From positions 1,599,993 to 1,663,992 of the forward strand of contig NZ_CP010827.1 of NCBI RefSeq assembly GCF_000833575.1: a stretch of 64,000 nt of DNA, read 5' to 3'. Positions 10,666 to 19,396 of this stretch are shown piece by piece. Position 1 is the first letter of the stretch. Every line of letters starts with the position of its first letter. The notes below the pieces were generated by a model, which saw only the letters and a program-made list of their open reading frames with translations, did not search any database and was not told the DNA's origin. The translations under genes and the position numbers were made by a program. The DNA comes from Corynebacterium singulare. Lineage in GTDB: Bacteria > Actinomycetota > Actinomycetes > Mycobacteriales > Mycobacteriaceae.

Positions 10666-11939
10666 ACCAGCTGGCTGAGCTGCGTAACGACGTCCCCCAC
10701 AGGGATGTCGCGCTGCTCGTGCGCGCGCAGGTCCTTGAGAGCCACCGTTCCGGCCTCAAGCTCCTGGTCACCTAGGACAAGGGCGAAACGAGCATTGGCG
10801 CGGTCTGCGCCCTTCATCGCACCCTTAAGGCCGCGGTCACCAAAGGACATGTCTGCAGAAATACCTGCCTTGCGCAGGTCATTAATAATGACGGCCATTT
10901 TCTGCTTCGCCGCAGCGCCCATGGCGACGCCGTAGACGGCCACGCGCTCCTCGACGCCCTCGAGTTCCACGCCCTCTGCCTCCAGCGCCAACACTGTACG
11001 GTCTACGCCAAGGCCATAGCCGATGCCAGAGAGCTCCTGGCCACCTAGTTGGGACATAAGGCCGTCATAGCGGCCACCGCCGCCGATTCCAGACTGGGCA
11101 CCGAGCCCATCGTGAACAAACTCGAAACACGTCTTGGTGTAGTAATCCAGGCCACGGACCATGCGCGGGTTAATCTCATACGCCACGCCCATGTCATCGA
11201 GCAAACCGGTGACGGTCTCGAAATGCTCTCGGCACTCGTCGTTGAGGTGGTCAAGCATGAGGGGGGCATCGACAAGCTGCTCTTGGACCTCCGGACGCTT
11301 GTCATCTAACACGCGCAGCGGATTAAGCTCAGCGCGGGCCTTCGTTTCTTCGTCAAGGTCCAGCTTGAACAGGAAATCCTGCAGCTTCTCACGGTAGGCC
11401 GGGCGGCATGCATGATCACCCAAGCTGGTGAGCTCCAGACGGAACTGGCTCAGACCCAGGGAGCGGTAGGAACGATCCGCCAGTGCGATAATTTCCGCAT
11501 CCAAGGCAGGATCATCGACGCCGATGGCCTCCACACCCACCTGCTGAAGCTGGCGGTAGCGGCCCGCCTGTGGGCGCTCATAGCGGAAGAAGGGGCCAAA
11601 GTAGTTCAGCTTGACCGGCAACTGGCCACGGTCAAGGTTGTGCTCAATAACCGCACGCATGACACCCGCGGTACCTTCTGGGCGCAGGGTTACGGACCGA
11701 TCGCCGCGATCCGCGAAGGTGTACATCTCCTTCGAGACCACGTCCGTGGACTCGCCCACGCCACGAGCAAACAAGGACGTGTCCTCGAAGACGGGGAGCT
11801 CGATATGTTGGAAGCCAGACAGATGCGCCTGGTGCACGAAGGTCTCACGCACCTTGGCAAAGACAGCCGATTGCGGCGGAACGTAGTCCGGCACACCCTT
11901 GGGCGCGGACAGGGCTTTGAACTGCTTCTTATCACTCAC
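10662..11939 (-). CDS. hisS: Histidyl-tRNA synthetase
   Basis: A class II synthetase of 425 residues. It has motif 2 ([20 protein letters not shown]), the HisA signature [22 protein letters not shown], motif 3 ([15 protein letters not shown]) and a C-terminal anticodon-binding domain. It follows an MBL-fold hydrolase gene at a five-base gap, the same pair as Rv2580c/Rv2581c in M. tuberculosis. tpx, the hydrolase gene and hisS are probably one operon. Confidence 0.96.
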   Translation of the reverse strand: MSDKKQFKALSAPKGVPDYVPPQSAVFAKVRETFVHQAHLSGFQHIELPVFEDTSLFARGVGESTDVVSKEMYTFADRGDRSVTLRPEGTAGVMRAVIEHNLDRGQLPVKLNYFGPFFRYERPQAGRYRQLQQVGVEAIGVDDPALDAEIIALADRSYRSLGLSQFRLELTSLGDHACRPAYREKLQDFLFKLDLDEETKARAELNPLRVLDDKRPEVQEQLVDAPLMLDHLNDECREHFETVTGLLDDMGVAYEINPRMVRGLDYYTKTCFEFVHDGLGAQSGIGGGGRYDGLMSQLGGQELSGIGYGLGVDRTVLALEAEGVELEGVEERVAVYGVAMGAAAKQKMAVIINDLRKAGISADMSFGDRGLKGAMKGADRANARFALVLGDQELEAGTVALKDLRAHEQRDIPVGDVVTQLSQLV

Positions 11940-11944
11940 GCCCT

Positions 11945-12589
11945 TTAGAGTACATCCCCCGCCGCCACCAGAAACGGATTAGTCGCGCGTTCGCGCCGCA
12001 TCGTCGATGTCGGGCCATGACCTGGAAGGATGGCTAGGGCATCATCTAGCGCCCACACGGGACCACGGAGCGAGCGCTGCATCGCCGCATGGTCTGAGTG
12101 GGGTAAGTCTGTGCGGCCAATCGACCCCTTAAACAGCACATCCCCTGTCAAGGCCACATCTTCGGCAACCAGCATGACACAGCCCGGCGAATGGCCTGGT
12201 GCATGCGCAATCTCAAAGTCGAGCCCTGCCAACGTCAACGTTTCGCCACCAATGAGGTCGCGCCGATCCGCAACCTGCTTCATCGAGGCTGCATCAAACA
12301 GTAACTGTGATTGAGGGGATACCCCAGAGCCGTCGACAAGCATGAAGGCGTCATCGGGGTGGATGTACACCGGAAGGTCAAACTCCGCGGCATCCCTCGT
12401 GTGGTCGATGTGGCCGTGCGTGAGCACCACAGCCTCATACGTGAGGCCGTGCTCAGAGCCGAGCTCCGCCAGCCGCTCACGCGTGTGCATCCCTGGGTCC
12501 ACGATGAACGCACGGGATCCGTTAGCCACGACGTAGGTATTGGTCTGATAGGGACCAGCGGCAAACCCGTAGATTTCTGGAGAGCTCAT
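11945..12589 (-). CDS. Metallo-beta-lactamase-fold hydrolase, glyoxalase II-like
   Basis: A 214-residue MBL-fold protein. The metal motif [10 protein letters not shown] gives HxHxDH, with further ligands in [26 protein letters not shown] and LPGHGPTS. It belongs to the glyoxalase II-like/YcbL group. Hydrolysis of a thioester is plausible, but the substrate is not evident. The ATG directly abuts the tpx stop codon, and hisS follows five bases after its own stop. Confidence 0.85.
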   Translation of the reverse strand: MSSPEIYGFAAGPYQTNTYVVANGSRAFIVDPGMHTRERLAELGSEHGLTYEAVVLTHGHIDHTRDAAEFDLPVYIHPDDAFMLVDGSGVSPQSQLLFDAASMKQVADRRDLIGGETLTLAGLDFEIAHAPGHSPGCVMLVAEDVALTGDVLFKGSIGRTDLPHSDHAAMQRSLRGPVWALDDALAILPGHGPTSTMRRERATNPFLVAAGDVL

Positions 12590-13087
12590 CTACTTCAGCG
12601 CAGCCAGAGCCGCGTCATAATCCGGCTCAGTCGTCACTTCCGGGACGAGCTCGGTGTAGACCACCGTGTGGTCCTCATCCGTCACAATAACCGCGCGGGC
12701 AAACAGACCCTTAAGCGGAGAGCCTTCCAGAACCAGGCCAAGCTTATCGGCGAAGTCAGAGCGGAAATCAGAGGCGCTCACCACGTTCTCGATGCCCTCA
12801 GCAGCGCAGAAACGCTGTTGCGCAAAGGGAAGATCACGCGATACGGACAGGACGACCGTGTTGTCCAGACCTGCGGCCTTCTCGTTGAAGGTGCGCAGCT
12901 GGGCGGCACATACGCCAGTATCCACGGACGGGAAGCAAGACACCACGAGGCGCTTGCCGGCAAAGTCGGCCTTCGTGAGCTCTTCCATGTCGGTGCCGAC
13001 GAGGGTGAAGTCCGGGAGGGCCTCGCCTACCTTGGGAAGCTCGCCATTGGTGTGGGTGGGTTCATTCTTGAAATTAGTAGTAGCCAT
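12590..13087 (-). CDS. tpx: Thiol peroxidase (Tpx, atypical 2-Cys peroxiredoxin)
   Basis: A 165-residue peroxiredoxin that reduces peroxides with thioredoxin. The peroxidatic Cys is in [14 protein letters not shown] and the probable resolving Cys in [11 protein letters not shown]. Both motifs and the length fit Tpx. The start at 13087 ([10 protein letters not shown]) is chosen because the open frame further upstream runs antisense into the divergent cyclophilin gene. It is divergent from that gene and probably heads the tpx-MBL-hisS transcript. Confidence 0.93.
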   Translation of the reverse strand: MATTNFKNEPTHTNGELPKVGEALPDFTLVGTDMEELTKADFAGKRLVVSCFPSVDTGVCAAQLRTFNEKAAGLDNTVVLSVSRDLPFAQQRFCAAEGIENVVSASDFRSDFADKLGLVLEGSPLKGLFARAVIVTDEDHTVVYTELVPEVTTEPDYDAALAALK

Positions 13088-13190
13088 GACACCCGAGCGT
13101 ACTGACGGGTGGGGCGGCGCGCCATAGAGAATGCTCATGCGGTTAAGATGAGTGGGTCGAAAAATCAGACCCCCTGTGGAGGAAACAAAG

Positions 13191-14051
13191 GTGTCTACCA
13201 ACAGCCAGCGCATGGATGATGCGCTCAACCAGCTCGATCGCGAGCTGAAATCCCGCGACCGCAAGCAGAAGACCCGCCCGCTGGGCGTCGTCATCGCCGC
13301 GGCAGTCGTCATTATCGCCCTCGTTGGCGGTATTTGGTTCCTAGCAACGCGCTCGGGCGACGAAGAAGAGATCCAAGCCCAGGACAGCTCTGAGGTTGAG
13401 ACCACCACCGAAGCCCCAACTGCCGAAGCACTCAGCGGCAAGCGTGAGAAGCCCTTGGACGAGACCGTGACGTGTGAGTACCCGGAGGCTGGCGACGCAT
13501 CCCGCGAGGTCCCCACCCCGAATGGTAAGAACATCCCGGCTAAGGGTGAGGTCACCGTGAATTTCGCCACCAAGCAGGGCGACATCGAGATGACCCTCGA
13601 CCGTTCCCTAGCTCCTTGTACCGTCAACGCCATCACCGACATGATTTCGGCTAAGTACTACGACGACACCGTCTGCCACCGTATGACGCAGGGCGGACTT
13701 TCGGTTCTTCAGTGCGGCGACCCGACCGGCCAGGGCGCCGGCGGTCCAGGCTTCCAGTTCGCTAACGAGTACCCGACTGATGAAGCTGACGACGCCGCAC
13801 TGGCGCAGTCTGCCATCTATCCGAAGGGTTCCATCGCCATGGCTAACGCTGGTGCAGACACCAACGGTTCACAGTTCTTTATCAACTATGATGACTCCGA
13901 ACTGCCACCGGCTTACACCTACTTTGGCAACCTGACCGACAAGGGGCAGAAGACCATCGATGCCATCGCAGCAAAGGGCGTCAAGGACGACGCTCCGGAT
14001 GGCGCTCCCGCAGAAGAGGTCCGAATCACTAAGGCGACCATCAAGAGCTAA
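13191..14051 (+). CDS. ppiB: Membrane-anchored cyclophilin-type peptidyl-prolyl isomerase
   Basis: A 286-residue protein. It has a charged cytoplasmic N-terminus, one membrane helix at about residues 30-52 ([21 protein letters not shown]), a Ser/Thr/Glu-rich linker, and an extracytoplasmic cyclophilin domain (about residues 120-286; [19 protein letters not shown]). This matches Rv2582. The GTG at 13191 has GGAGGA seven bases upstream, which decides against the in-frame GTG at 13152. Two Cys residues (TVCHRM, VLQCGDP) are present in the catalytic domain. A role in folding exported proteins is inferred from topology. Confidence 0.92.
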   Translation: MSTNSQRMDDALNQLDRELKSRDRKQKTRPLGVVIAAAVVIIALVGGIWFLATRSGDEEEIQAQDSSEVETTTEAPTAEALSGKREKPLDETVTCEYPEAGDASREVPTPNGKNIPAKGEVTVNFATKQGDIEMTLDRSLAPCTVNAITDMISAKYYDDTVCHRMTQGGLSVLQCGDPTGQGAGGPGFQFANEYPTDEADDAALAQSAIYPKGSIAMANAGADTNGSQFFINYDDSELPPAYTYFGNLTDKGQKTIDAIAAKGVKDDAPDGAPAEEVRITKATIKS

Positions 14052-14076
14052 GCTTTCACCCCCGATACGGTGATTC

Positions 14077-14108
14077 ACCCCCGCTCACCCTGGGTGAGCG
14101 GGGGTTCC
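14077..14108 (+). terminator. Probable terminator of the cyclophilin gene
   Basis: A perfect inverted repeat, ACCCCCGCTCACCC (14077-14090) with GGGTGAGCGGGGGT (14092-14105), followed by a weak T tail (TTCCTT). Confidence 0.7.
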
Positions 14109-14270
14109 TTGTGTGGAGCGGGGGCCTCCCCGCCGCTACTGAGAATTTCTTAGTGTTGAGCTGTTGCTTTACCTCGCCTTAACCGCACCTGTCGCATGCA
14201 CATTTGGAAACCGCAGCTCACACGTAGCGGGCAGCTTCTACACAGAGTAAAAAACTTTTTGATTATTCTC

Positions 14271-14299
14271 TTGCAAATCGAGGACAGGCTCAGTAGCAT
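14271..14299 (+). promoter_or_regulatory. Putative sigma-A promoter of the small secreted protein pair
   Basis: TTGCAA at 14271-14276 and TAGCAT at 14294-14299 are separated by exactly 17 bases, about 43 bases before the first ATG. The preceding tract (14248-14268) is A/T-rich. Confidence 0.55.
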
Positions 14300-14341
14300 C
14301 TGTGAGGTCTTTGAAATTCCCGAGAACACAAAGGAACGAGA

Positions 14342-14722
14342 ATGAAGTTCTTCTCCCGCAAGGCGCTCGTCGCAGCTGCTACCGCAGCGACTGTTTCCCT
14401 GACCGGTGTATCCGTCGCGTCCGCTGAGACCACCACCGAGGAGACAAGCACCACCGTCGCTGAGACCACCGCAGATGGCACCACCTCCGAGACCACGACC
14501 ACCTCCGAGACCACCTCCACGACCTCGGAAGCACCTTCCAAGACTGCAGAGCCCACCCCGGAGAAGAACGAAGAGTCCTCCAGCGAAGAGGGTTCCTCCA
14601 GCACTGACATGAAGCCGAGCGAGATCCGCGACTGGATCGCTGTCTTCACCGCTGTTATCGGCGCTCTGGGCACTGCCTTCGCATTCTACGACCGCTACTT
14701 CAGCCCGAACGCCAAGAAGTAA
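14342..14722 (+). CDS. Small secreted Thr/Ser/Glu-rich protein, unknown function
   Basis: A 126-residue precursor that I do not recognise as a named family. Residues 1-27 are a signal peptide ending VSVASA. Residues about 28-93 are a low-complexity Thr/Ser/Glu linker. The last 30 or so residues are different: KPSEIRDWIAVFTAVIGALG followed by TAFAFYDRYF, probably an amphipathic or membrane-active helix, with a basic end. The next gene has the same signal peptide and a matching C-terminal segment, so the two are paralogues. AAGGA lies upstream of the ATG. An envelope role is inferred from export and repeat composition only. Confidence 0.8.
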   Translation: MKFFSRKALVAAATAATVSLTGVSVASAETTTEETSTTVAETTADGTTSETTTTSETTSTTSEAPSKTAEPTPEKNEESSSEEGSSSTDMKPSEIRDWIAVFTAVIGALGTAFAFYDRYFSPNAKK

Positions 14723-14759
14723 TCTTCTCATTCACCCCAACAAAGATAGGACACTCACC

Positions 14760-15011
14760 ATGAAGTTCTTCTCCCGTAAGTCCATCGTTGCCGCTGCTAC
14801 CGCCGCAACCATCGCTTTCTCCGGTACCGCTGTTGCTTCCGCTGCTCCGGTCGAGGAGTCCGGCTCCTCCAGCGACATCTTCTTCCTCTCCTCCGACGAC
14901 GAGGGCAACGTAAGCCCGAAGGAGATCCGTGAGTGGATCAAGGTTGTCACCTCCATCATTGGCGCCATGGATGACGCAATGCGTCTCGGCGACAAGCTGG
15001 CTGGCAAGTAA
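14760..15011 (+). CDS. Small secreted protein, paralogue of the preceding gene
   Basis: An 83-residue precursor starting MKFFSRKSIVAAATAATIAF, almost the same signal peptide as its neighbour, with cleavage likely after VASA. The mature part of about 56 residues lacks the long Thr linker but keeps the C-terminal block SPKEIREWIKVVTSIIGAMD, followed by a basic end. Shared positions include EIR-[DE]-WI, a Thr, and IGA. The gap to the first gene is 37 bases with AGGA before the ATG. A strong terminator follows, so the two form a small operon. No function is known to me. Confidence 0.8.
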   Translation: MKFFSRKSIVAAATAATIAFSGTAVASAAPVEESGSSSDIFFLSSDDEGNVSPKEIREWIKVVTSIIGAMDDAMRLGDKLAGK

Positions 15012-15027
15012 GGCCTTAAGCCTTTTC

Positions 15028-15056
15028 TCCCCCGCTCCGTGCGGGGGATTTTTTCG
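15028..15056 (+). terminator. Rho-independent terminator of the small secreted protein pair
   Basis: TCCCCCGC (15028-15035) pairs with GCGGGGGA (15041-15048), and six T residues follow at 15049-15054. Confidence 0.92.
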
Positions 15057-15101
15057 TTTTCGAGTTGCGGGGTTGGTGGGCCTGTTTTAAGCTTCGTGGC
15101 C

Positions 15102-16211
15102 ATGGGGGTACTAGAAACCTACTTCCACTACCGCAACTCGGGGATCGCGCTAGTGGAACAAGCCACCAGCTCACCCGATGAGCTCCGCGCGCTCGGCGCC
15201 GACCCAGCCGATGCCACTGAGCTTTCCCACCTCCACCGCACCTACTTCGGGCAAACCCGCTTCACCGGCAAACAACGCAAAGCACGCGCCGCCGCGATGG
15301 CACAACAACATAGCCTTAGCATTCTCACCCTGATCGAGTCCTACACCGCCAAAGTCAAAAAAGACCTCGATGCCTGGAACCTACGCATCAAGCTTGCCGG
15401 CACCCCCGCCCACAGTATCCGCCACGTCGCCACCAAGCGTTTAATGGAGCTTAAGTCCAAGCGCACCGCCAAACCCGGGGTACGCTTCACCTACCGCTCT
15501 AAGGGACCTAACTCCATCACCATCACCGACGCCCCGACCGTCATCGCCGACATCCGCGGAACCCTAGAATCCGTTAATAAAACAAACCTGCTTGATGCTG
15601 CCCGCACCGTCATTGTCACCGGTGGTATTGGCACCAAACCCGCCGTACATGCTCAAGTCGTTGTCACCCTCAACGAGCTCGACCAAATTATTAACGGTGA
15701 TGGGGAGGAAATAGAACTTAACCTCACCAACGGCGCACGCATGACCGGAGCAGAATTCTTAGCCTACAAGTTTGCCGAGATCGGCTACGCCACCATCATC
15801 CACCCCCTTGAAGGCCCAGTGAACTCTTATAGGATTAAGCGGCATGCCAGCTGGAAACAACGCATCAGCCTGGCTGCCGAATTCCAAACCTGCTCTAGGC
15901 CCGGCTGCAACAAACCAGCCGATTACTGCGAAGTCCACCACCTCATCCCCTGGCAAGCAGGAGGATTCACCAACCTCAAAAACCTCACCTTCCTATGCGC
16001 CTACCACAACGGCATTAACGACGATGACCCCAAACGCCCCACCGGGCGCGGCTACATGTTCCGACTGAACACCGGGGTGAGCTACATCCCACCCTGGGGT
16101 GCACCGATAACCGCCATGCCCGAATACCAAGAAGCCACAACCAGACTCGCCGCCGAACAAACAACAGGACAAGCCACAGGGCAACCACCCGACCCACCGG
16201 GTGCAGGCTAA
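15102..16211 (+). CDS. HNH endonuclease-domain protein of the actinobacterial 13E12/DUF222 type
   Basis: A 369-residue protein. Residues about 1-260 are a helical DUF222-like region. A C-terminal HNH nuclease domain follows (CSRPGCNKPADYCEVHHLIPW, then GGFTNLKNLTFLCAYHNG), with the zinc-binding Cys pairs and catalytic HH present. The ATG at 15102 is preferred; the open frame reaches 15039 but that part overlaps the terminator. Members of this family are multicopy and variable in actinobacterial genomes, and their role is unproven. Codon use is more A/C-rich than its neighbours, which hints at separate history. It looks intact. Confidence 0.8.
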   Translation: MGVLETYFHYRNSGIALVEQATSSPDELRALGADPADATELSHLHRTYFGQTRFTGKQRKARAAAMAQQHSLSILTLIESYTAKVKKDLDAWNLRIKLAGTPAHSIRHVATKRLMELKSKRTAKPGVRFTYRSKGPNSITITDAPTVIADIRGTLESVNKTNLLDAARTVIVTGGIGTKPAVHAQVVVTLNELDQIINGDGEEIELNLTNGARMTGAEFLAYKFAEIGYATIIHPLEGPVNSYRIKRHASWKQRISLAAEFQTCSRPGCNKPADYCEVHHLIPWQAGGFTNLKNLTFLCAYHNGINDDDPKRPTGRGYMFRLNTGVSYIPPWGAPITAMPEYQEATTRLAAEQTTGQATGQPPDPPGAG

Positions 16212-16352
16212 ACGCTCGCAATTAGGCAACGCGAGCACCGGAACGCCAAACCACGCACCCGCACCGCAACGCTGAAACCCGCCAACCACACCATGGTCAG
16301 CGGGCACATCAGCGATCCCACAGCTAGTGGAGGCACGCGCAGAGACGGCGAA

Positions 16353-16380
16353 ACCCGCCAACCAGAGGAGGTTGGCGGGT
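16353..16380 (-). terminator. Inverted repeat, probable terminator of the DUF421 gene
   Basis: ACCCGCCAACC (16353-16363) pairs with GGTTGGCGGGT (16370-16380), 24 bases beyond the DUF421 stop codon on the minus strand. The T tail is weak (TTTCG). Confidence 0.6.
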
Positions 16381-16404
16381 CCGTCGGTATTCGCTACAGC
16401 TCCC

Positions 16405-16989
16405 CTAGTTGTGAGAGTCGTCCTCCTCGACCTCTTCGATGCGTTCAGAGCCAAGGACGTCTTTGAAGACAGAGGCGTCGACAAGCTGGCCACGTCGAAT
16501 GACTGAAATCTGCCCGGTAGGTTCGAGAATCATCAGCTGGACGTCCGTACGACGGCCGAGCCCTGCCTTACGCACCGCTGAATTTACATCACGATCCGTG
16601 ATGTGAGCGAAGGCCATATTGTCCTCTTGCAGTTCTCCCTTATAAACGAGGAGCACTGGGCGACGATCGATGAACTTCGACCACCTAACGAACTGGCGGA
16701 AAGTACCAAAAGCAGCCTCAAGCAGCATGAGAGTGAAGAGGCCGATGACGCCCGCAGCCAGCGTCGGTGGATTTCCCACGATGACTCGCCCCGCCACAGC
16801 ACCGAACATAATGATGATGACCGCATCCGACGCAGTCATTGAAGTCAACACGCGGCTGCCAAAGAGCTTGACCAGAATCATGAAGGCTAGATAAATGCCG
16901 AAGGTTGCAACCATCACCACCGGAATGCGGTGAGATTCAATACCGAGCTGGTACATCGCTTCGCGTCCAAAAAGCCTCAAAGTTTCCAC
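16405..16989 (-). CDS. DUF421 (YetF-type) membrane protein
   Basis: A protein of about 194 residues with three predicted membrane helices in the first 90 residues (VVMVATFGIYLAFMILVKLF; AVIIIMFGAVAGRVIVG; AAGVIGLFTLMLLEAAFG). A cytoplasmic C-terminal domain contains RRPVLLVYKGELQEDNM and a terminal acidic stretch. This is the YetF/DUF421 arrangement; the biochemical role is unknown. The GTG at 16989 is chosen because AAGG precedes it and because the longer frame to 17040 overlaps the nucleotidase terminator. An ATG at 16956 is an alternative. Confidence 0.8.
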   Translation of the reverse strand: METLRLFGREAMYQLGIESHRIPVVMVATFGIYLAFMILVKLFGSRVLTSMTASDAVIIIMFGAVAGRVIVGNPPTLAAGVIGLFTLMLLEAAFGTFRQFVRWSKFIDRRPVLLVYKGELQEDNMAFAHITDRDVNSAVRKAGLGRRTDVQLMILEPTGQISVIRRGQLVDASVFKDVLGSERIEEVEEDDSHN

Positions 16990-17027
16990 AGTGCTTAACC
17001 TTACCTTTCCCTGGCAGCCACGCATGC

Positions 17028-17053
17028 AAAAAGCCCACACCGAAGTGTGGGCT
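17028..17053 (-). terminator. Rho-independent terminator of the 5'-nucleotidase gene
   Basis: On the minus strand AGCCCACAC and GTGTGGGCT form a nine-base-pair stem (17053-17032) followed by a run of T residues (17032-17028). Confidence 0.9.
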
Positions 17054-17069
17054 CACTGCGTTTAACGAT

Positions 17070-19226
17070 CTAGATGTTGAACTGCTTGCGCAGCTCCTCA
17101 ATCATCTGCTGGATCGGGGCCGGCAGTGCGGTGGTGGCGAAGCCGACGGTGGCCAGAACAGTCGCAATAGCTGCGGCCACTGCGGTGGTAATGCCAAGAC
17201 CCAGGCCCAGGCCAAAGGAGGAACCATCGAATTTGGAGCTAGCGTCCTTCTTCGGCTCGGTGGTCGGCTTCGGGGTCTCAGTCGGCTTCGGGGTCTCAGA
17301 CGGCTGTTCCGCCTTCTTCTCCAGAGCAATCGGCAGTACTGCCTCGGTGCCGGCATCGGTGGTGATGGTCAGCTTCTGGTCGCCCTCGAGGCCCTCCGGC
17401 AGAGTGAGCTTGAGAGTCGCGCGGCCACGCTCACCGAAGCCCTTGTCGTCTTCCTGAGCAGCGTTGTCGATGTCAGCCTCAGCCTTCACATCACCGAGAG
17501 CAACGGTAACCTTCTTCGCCTGCGGCTCCTCCTCATTGGAGTAGTTGAGGGAGGACAGGTCGATGGTGATTTCCTCGCCAGCCTTCAGCTCACCGGAAAT
17601 GTGGGCACCAATCTGGCCCTGGCCGGTGCGCACCTTCGACTCGCCAGAAGCGATGTAGTCAATCATGGCCTGGGTATCCATGTAACCGACGTCGTTACGG
17701 TTCTTGATCGAACCCGGCACGAAGAAACCGTCACCGCCTTCCTCAGTATCGCTCGAAGCAAGGAAGGAAGACAGAGCAACGGTGTAGTTCTTCTTCGGGT
17801 CGATAGGCTCACCGTCGATAGTGACAGACTTGACGCGCTCGCCCTGCTCAGCCTTCTGGTCATAGACCACGGAAACATTGCTGGACAGGCCCAAAGCCAG
17901 ACGCGGGCGGGACTGACCCGGCTTCCACTGATTCTCCAGTGCCTTGATGAAGTCTTCACCGCTAACCTCAGCCGTGATGACGGAGTTGCCGAACGGCTGG
18001 ACGGCGAAGATGTCCTTGTAGGTGACGTCGCCTTCCTTGAGGTCAGCGCGAACACCACCGGCATTCATGACGCCAAGGTCGATTTCCTTGTTGGTCTGCT
18101 TCGACAAAGCGTAGCGCTGACCATCAGCAATGAAGTTGTTGAGGGTGGACTCCACGCCGCGGTTGGTACCAGTATCTTCACCATCGTTAGAACCGCGGTA
18201 CATTGCCTTTTCAGTGGTGCCAGCGGTCTTGGAGCCCTCTTCGTCGGCTACCTTCTTGGCCTCGGCGACGACGGAGGCAACCTCTGCATCATCCTCCAGC
18301 CCCTTGAGAAGTTCGAAGGTCTCTGCATCCGCAACGTCGTACTGGGTGAGATCGACCTTGGTGATCTTCTTCTCTGCCTTGTCGTAGGTGATGTCGGCGT
18401 CGTTCAGCACCTTGCCGTATTCGTAGCCCTGTGCCCAGTACAGCGGCAGTGCGCCCTCACGGGCGACCTCGCCCTGGGTCTTCACGTGGGTGTCACCACC
18501 GAAAAGCAGGTCGACGTCCTTGTTGAAGCCCTCTGCAAACTGCTGTGCGTCCTCGTGCATGAGTGCGACAACAACGTCGGCCTCGCCGGATTCCTTCAGA
18601 CGGGTGGCTTCCTCATTCGTAGCCTTAACTGGGTCGGTGAACTCAATGCCCGGAATGGCAGCGGCGGATACCTTGAACTTGGTGTTCTCAGTGACGGTGC
18701 CGACGAAGCCGATCTTCACGCCATCGACTTCCTTCACGAAGGAAGGCTTGAGGAGAGGCTTGCCGTCTTTGGTCACGTTCGCACCGATAATCGGGAACTC
18801 AGACTCCTTGACGATGCGGTCCATCAGGTCCTCAGTGCCCTTGTCGAATTCGTGGTTACCCACGGCAGTGACATCGAGGTTCATGGTGTTGAGGGCCTCG
18901 TTGGTGTACTTATCCTCAGAAATAGCCGATACGAAAGCGGAGCCGCCCACGTTGTCACCGGAGGACGTCAGAGCGTACTCCTGGTCTTTGTTGACGTACT
19001 TGATGAGGGCAGCCATGCGGGCAGCGCCCATCTCGGTGTAACCGCTCAATTCCTTAGTGTCCTTGTCAAACTTCTCAGCCAGCTCGAGGTGGCCGTGGAA
19101 GTCAGTGAAGTTGGTGACGGAAATGGTCACCTGGTCGGCCTCAGCGGCGAACGCAGGCGCGCCAGAGACGGCAACGGCGGTAACGGTGGTGGCGGCCAGT
19201 AGCTGACCAAAGCGACGGAAATTCAC
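17070..19226 (-). CDS. Secreted bifunctional 5'-nucleotidase/metallophosphatase (UshA-like)
   Basis: A 718-residue exported phosphoesterase. Residues 1-27 are a signal peptide ending PAFA. The calcineurin-like domain has NFTDFHGHLE, TSSGDNVGGS, AVGNHEFDKG and FGGDTHVKT, which supply the two-metal site. The 5'-nucleotidase C-terminal domain includes VMNAGGVRADL and FGNSVITAEVSG. A Lys/Thr/Pro-rich spacer (residues about 635-665) leads to a C-terminal hydrophobic segment of about 40 residues and an amphipathic end (QQMIEELRKQFNI). No LPXTG sorting motif is visible, so the tail probably anchors it in the membrane. It releases phosphate from extracellular nucleotides by family inference. Confidence 0.9.
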   Translation of the reverse strand: MNFRRFGQLLAATTVTAVAVSGAPAFAAEADQVTISVTNFTDFHGHLELAEKFDKDTKELSGYTEMGAARMAALIKYVNKDQEYALTSSGDNVGGSAFVSAISEDKYTNEALNTMNLDVTAVGNHEFDKGTEDLMDRIVKESEFPIIGANVTKDGKPLLKPSFVKEVDGVKIGFVGTVTENTKFKVSAAAIPGIEFTDPVKATNEEATRLKESGEADVVVALMHEDAQQFAEGFNKDVDLLFGGDTHVKTQGEVAREGALPLYWAQGYEYGKVLNDADITYDKAEKKITKVDLTQYDVADAETFELLKGLEDDAEVASVVAEAKKVADEEGSKTAGTTEKAMYRGSNDGEDTGTNRGVESTLNNFIADGQRYALSKQTNKEIDLGVMNAGGVRADLKEGDVTYKDIFAVQPFGNSVITAEVSGEDFIKALENQWKPGQSRPRLALGLSSNVSVVYDQKAEQGERVKSVTIDGEPIDPKKNYTVALSSFLASSDTEEGGDGFFVPGSIKNRNDVGYMDTQAMIDYIASGESKVRTGQGQIGAHISGELKAGEEITIDLSSLNYSNEEEPQAKKVTVALGDVKAEADIDNAAQEDDKGFGERGRATLKLTLPEGLEGDQKLTITTDAGTEAVLPIALEKKAEQPSETPKPTETPKPTTEPKKDASSKFDGSSFGLGLGLGITTAVAAAIATVLATVGFATTALPAPIQQMIEELRKQFNI

Positions 19227-19396
19227 GGGAGTCTCCTGGGTATGAGAGGAATCTTACTCTCGTGTTTATAACGCATCGGTCACAATGACGCAGTGCTTCA
19301 CGACGCCTCCACCAGCCCCTTCATCCAATATTCACCTACGCGTCACCGAGGAGACAACCGCGGTTCAGCCATCACCCCCTGTAAAGGGGGAGCAGT

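Noticed and set aside
13088..13642. Upstream extension of the tpx frame into the cyclophilin gene
   Set aside because: It is antisense to the cyclophilin coding region; Tpx homologues start at MATTNF-like sequence, which fits 13087.
16905..19202. A 765-codon plus-strand open frame antisense to the 5'-nucleotidase gene
   Set aside because: It mirrors the nucleotidase frame in high-GC DNA, has Leu/Val/Arg-heavy composition without any family motif, and the minus strand encodes a complete exported enzyme with its own terminator.
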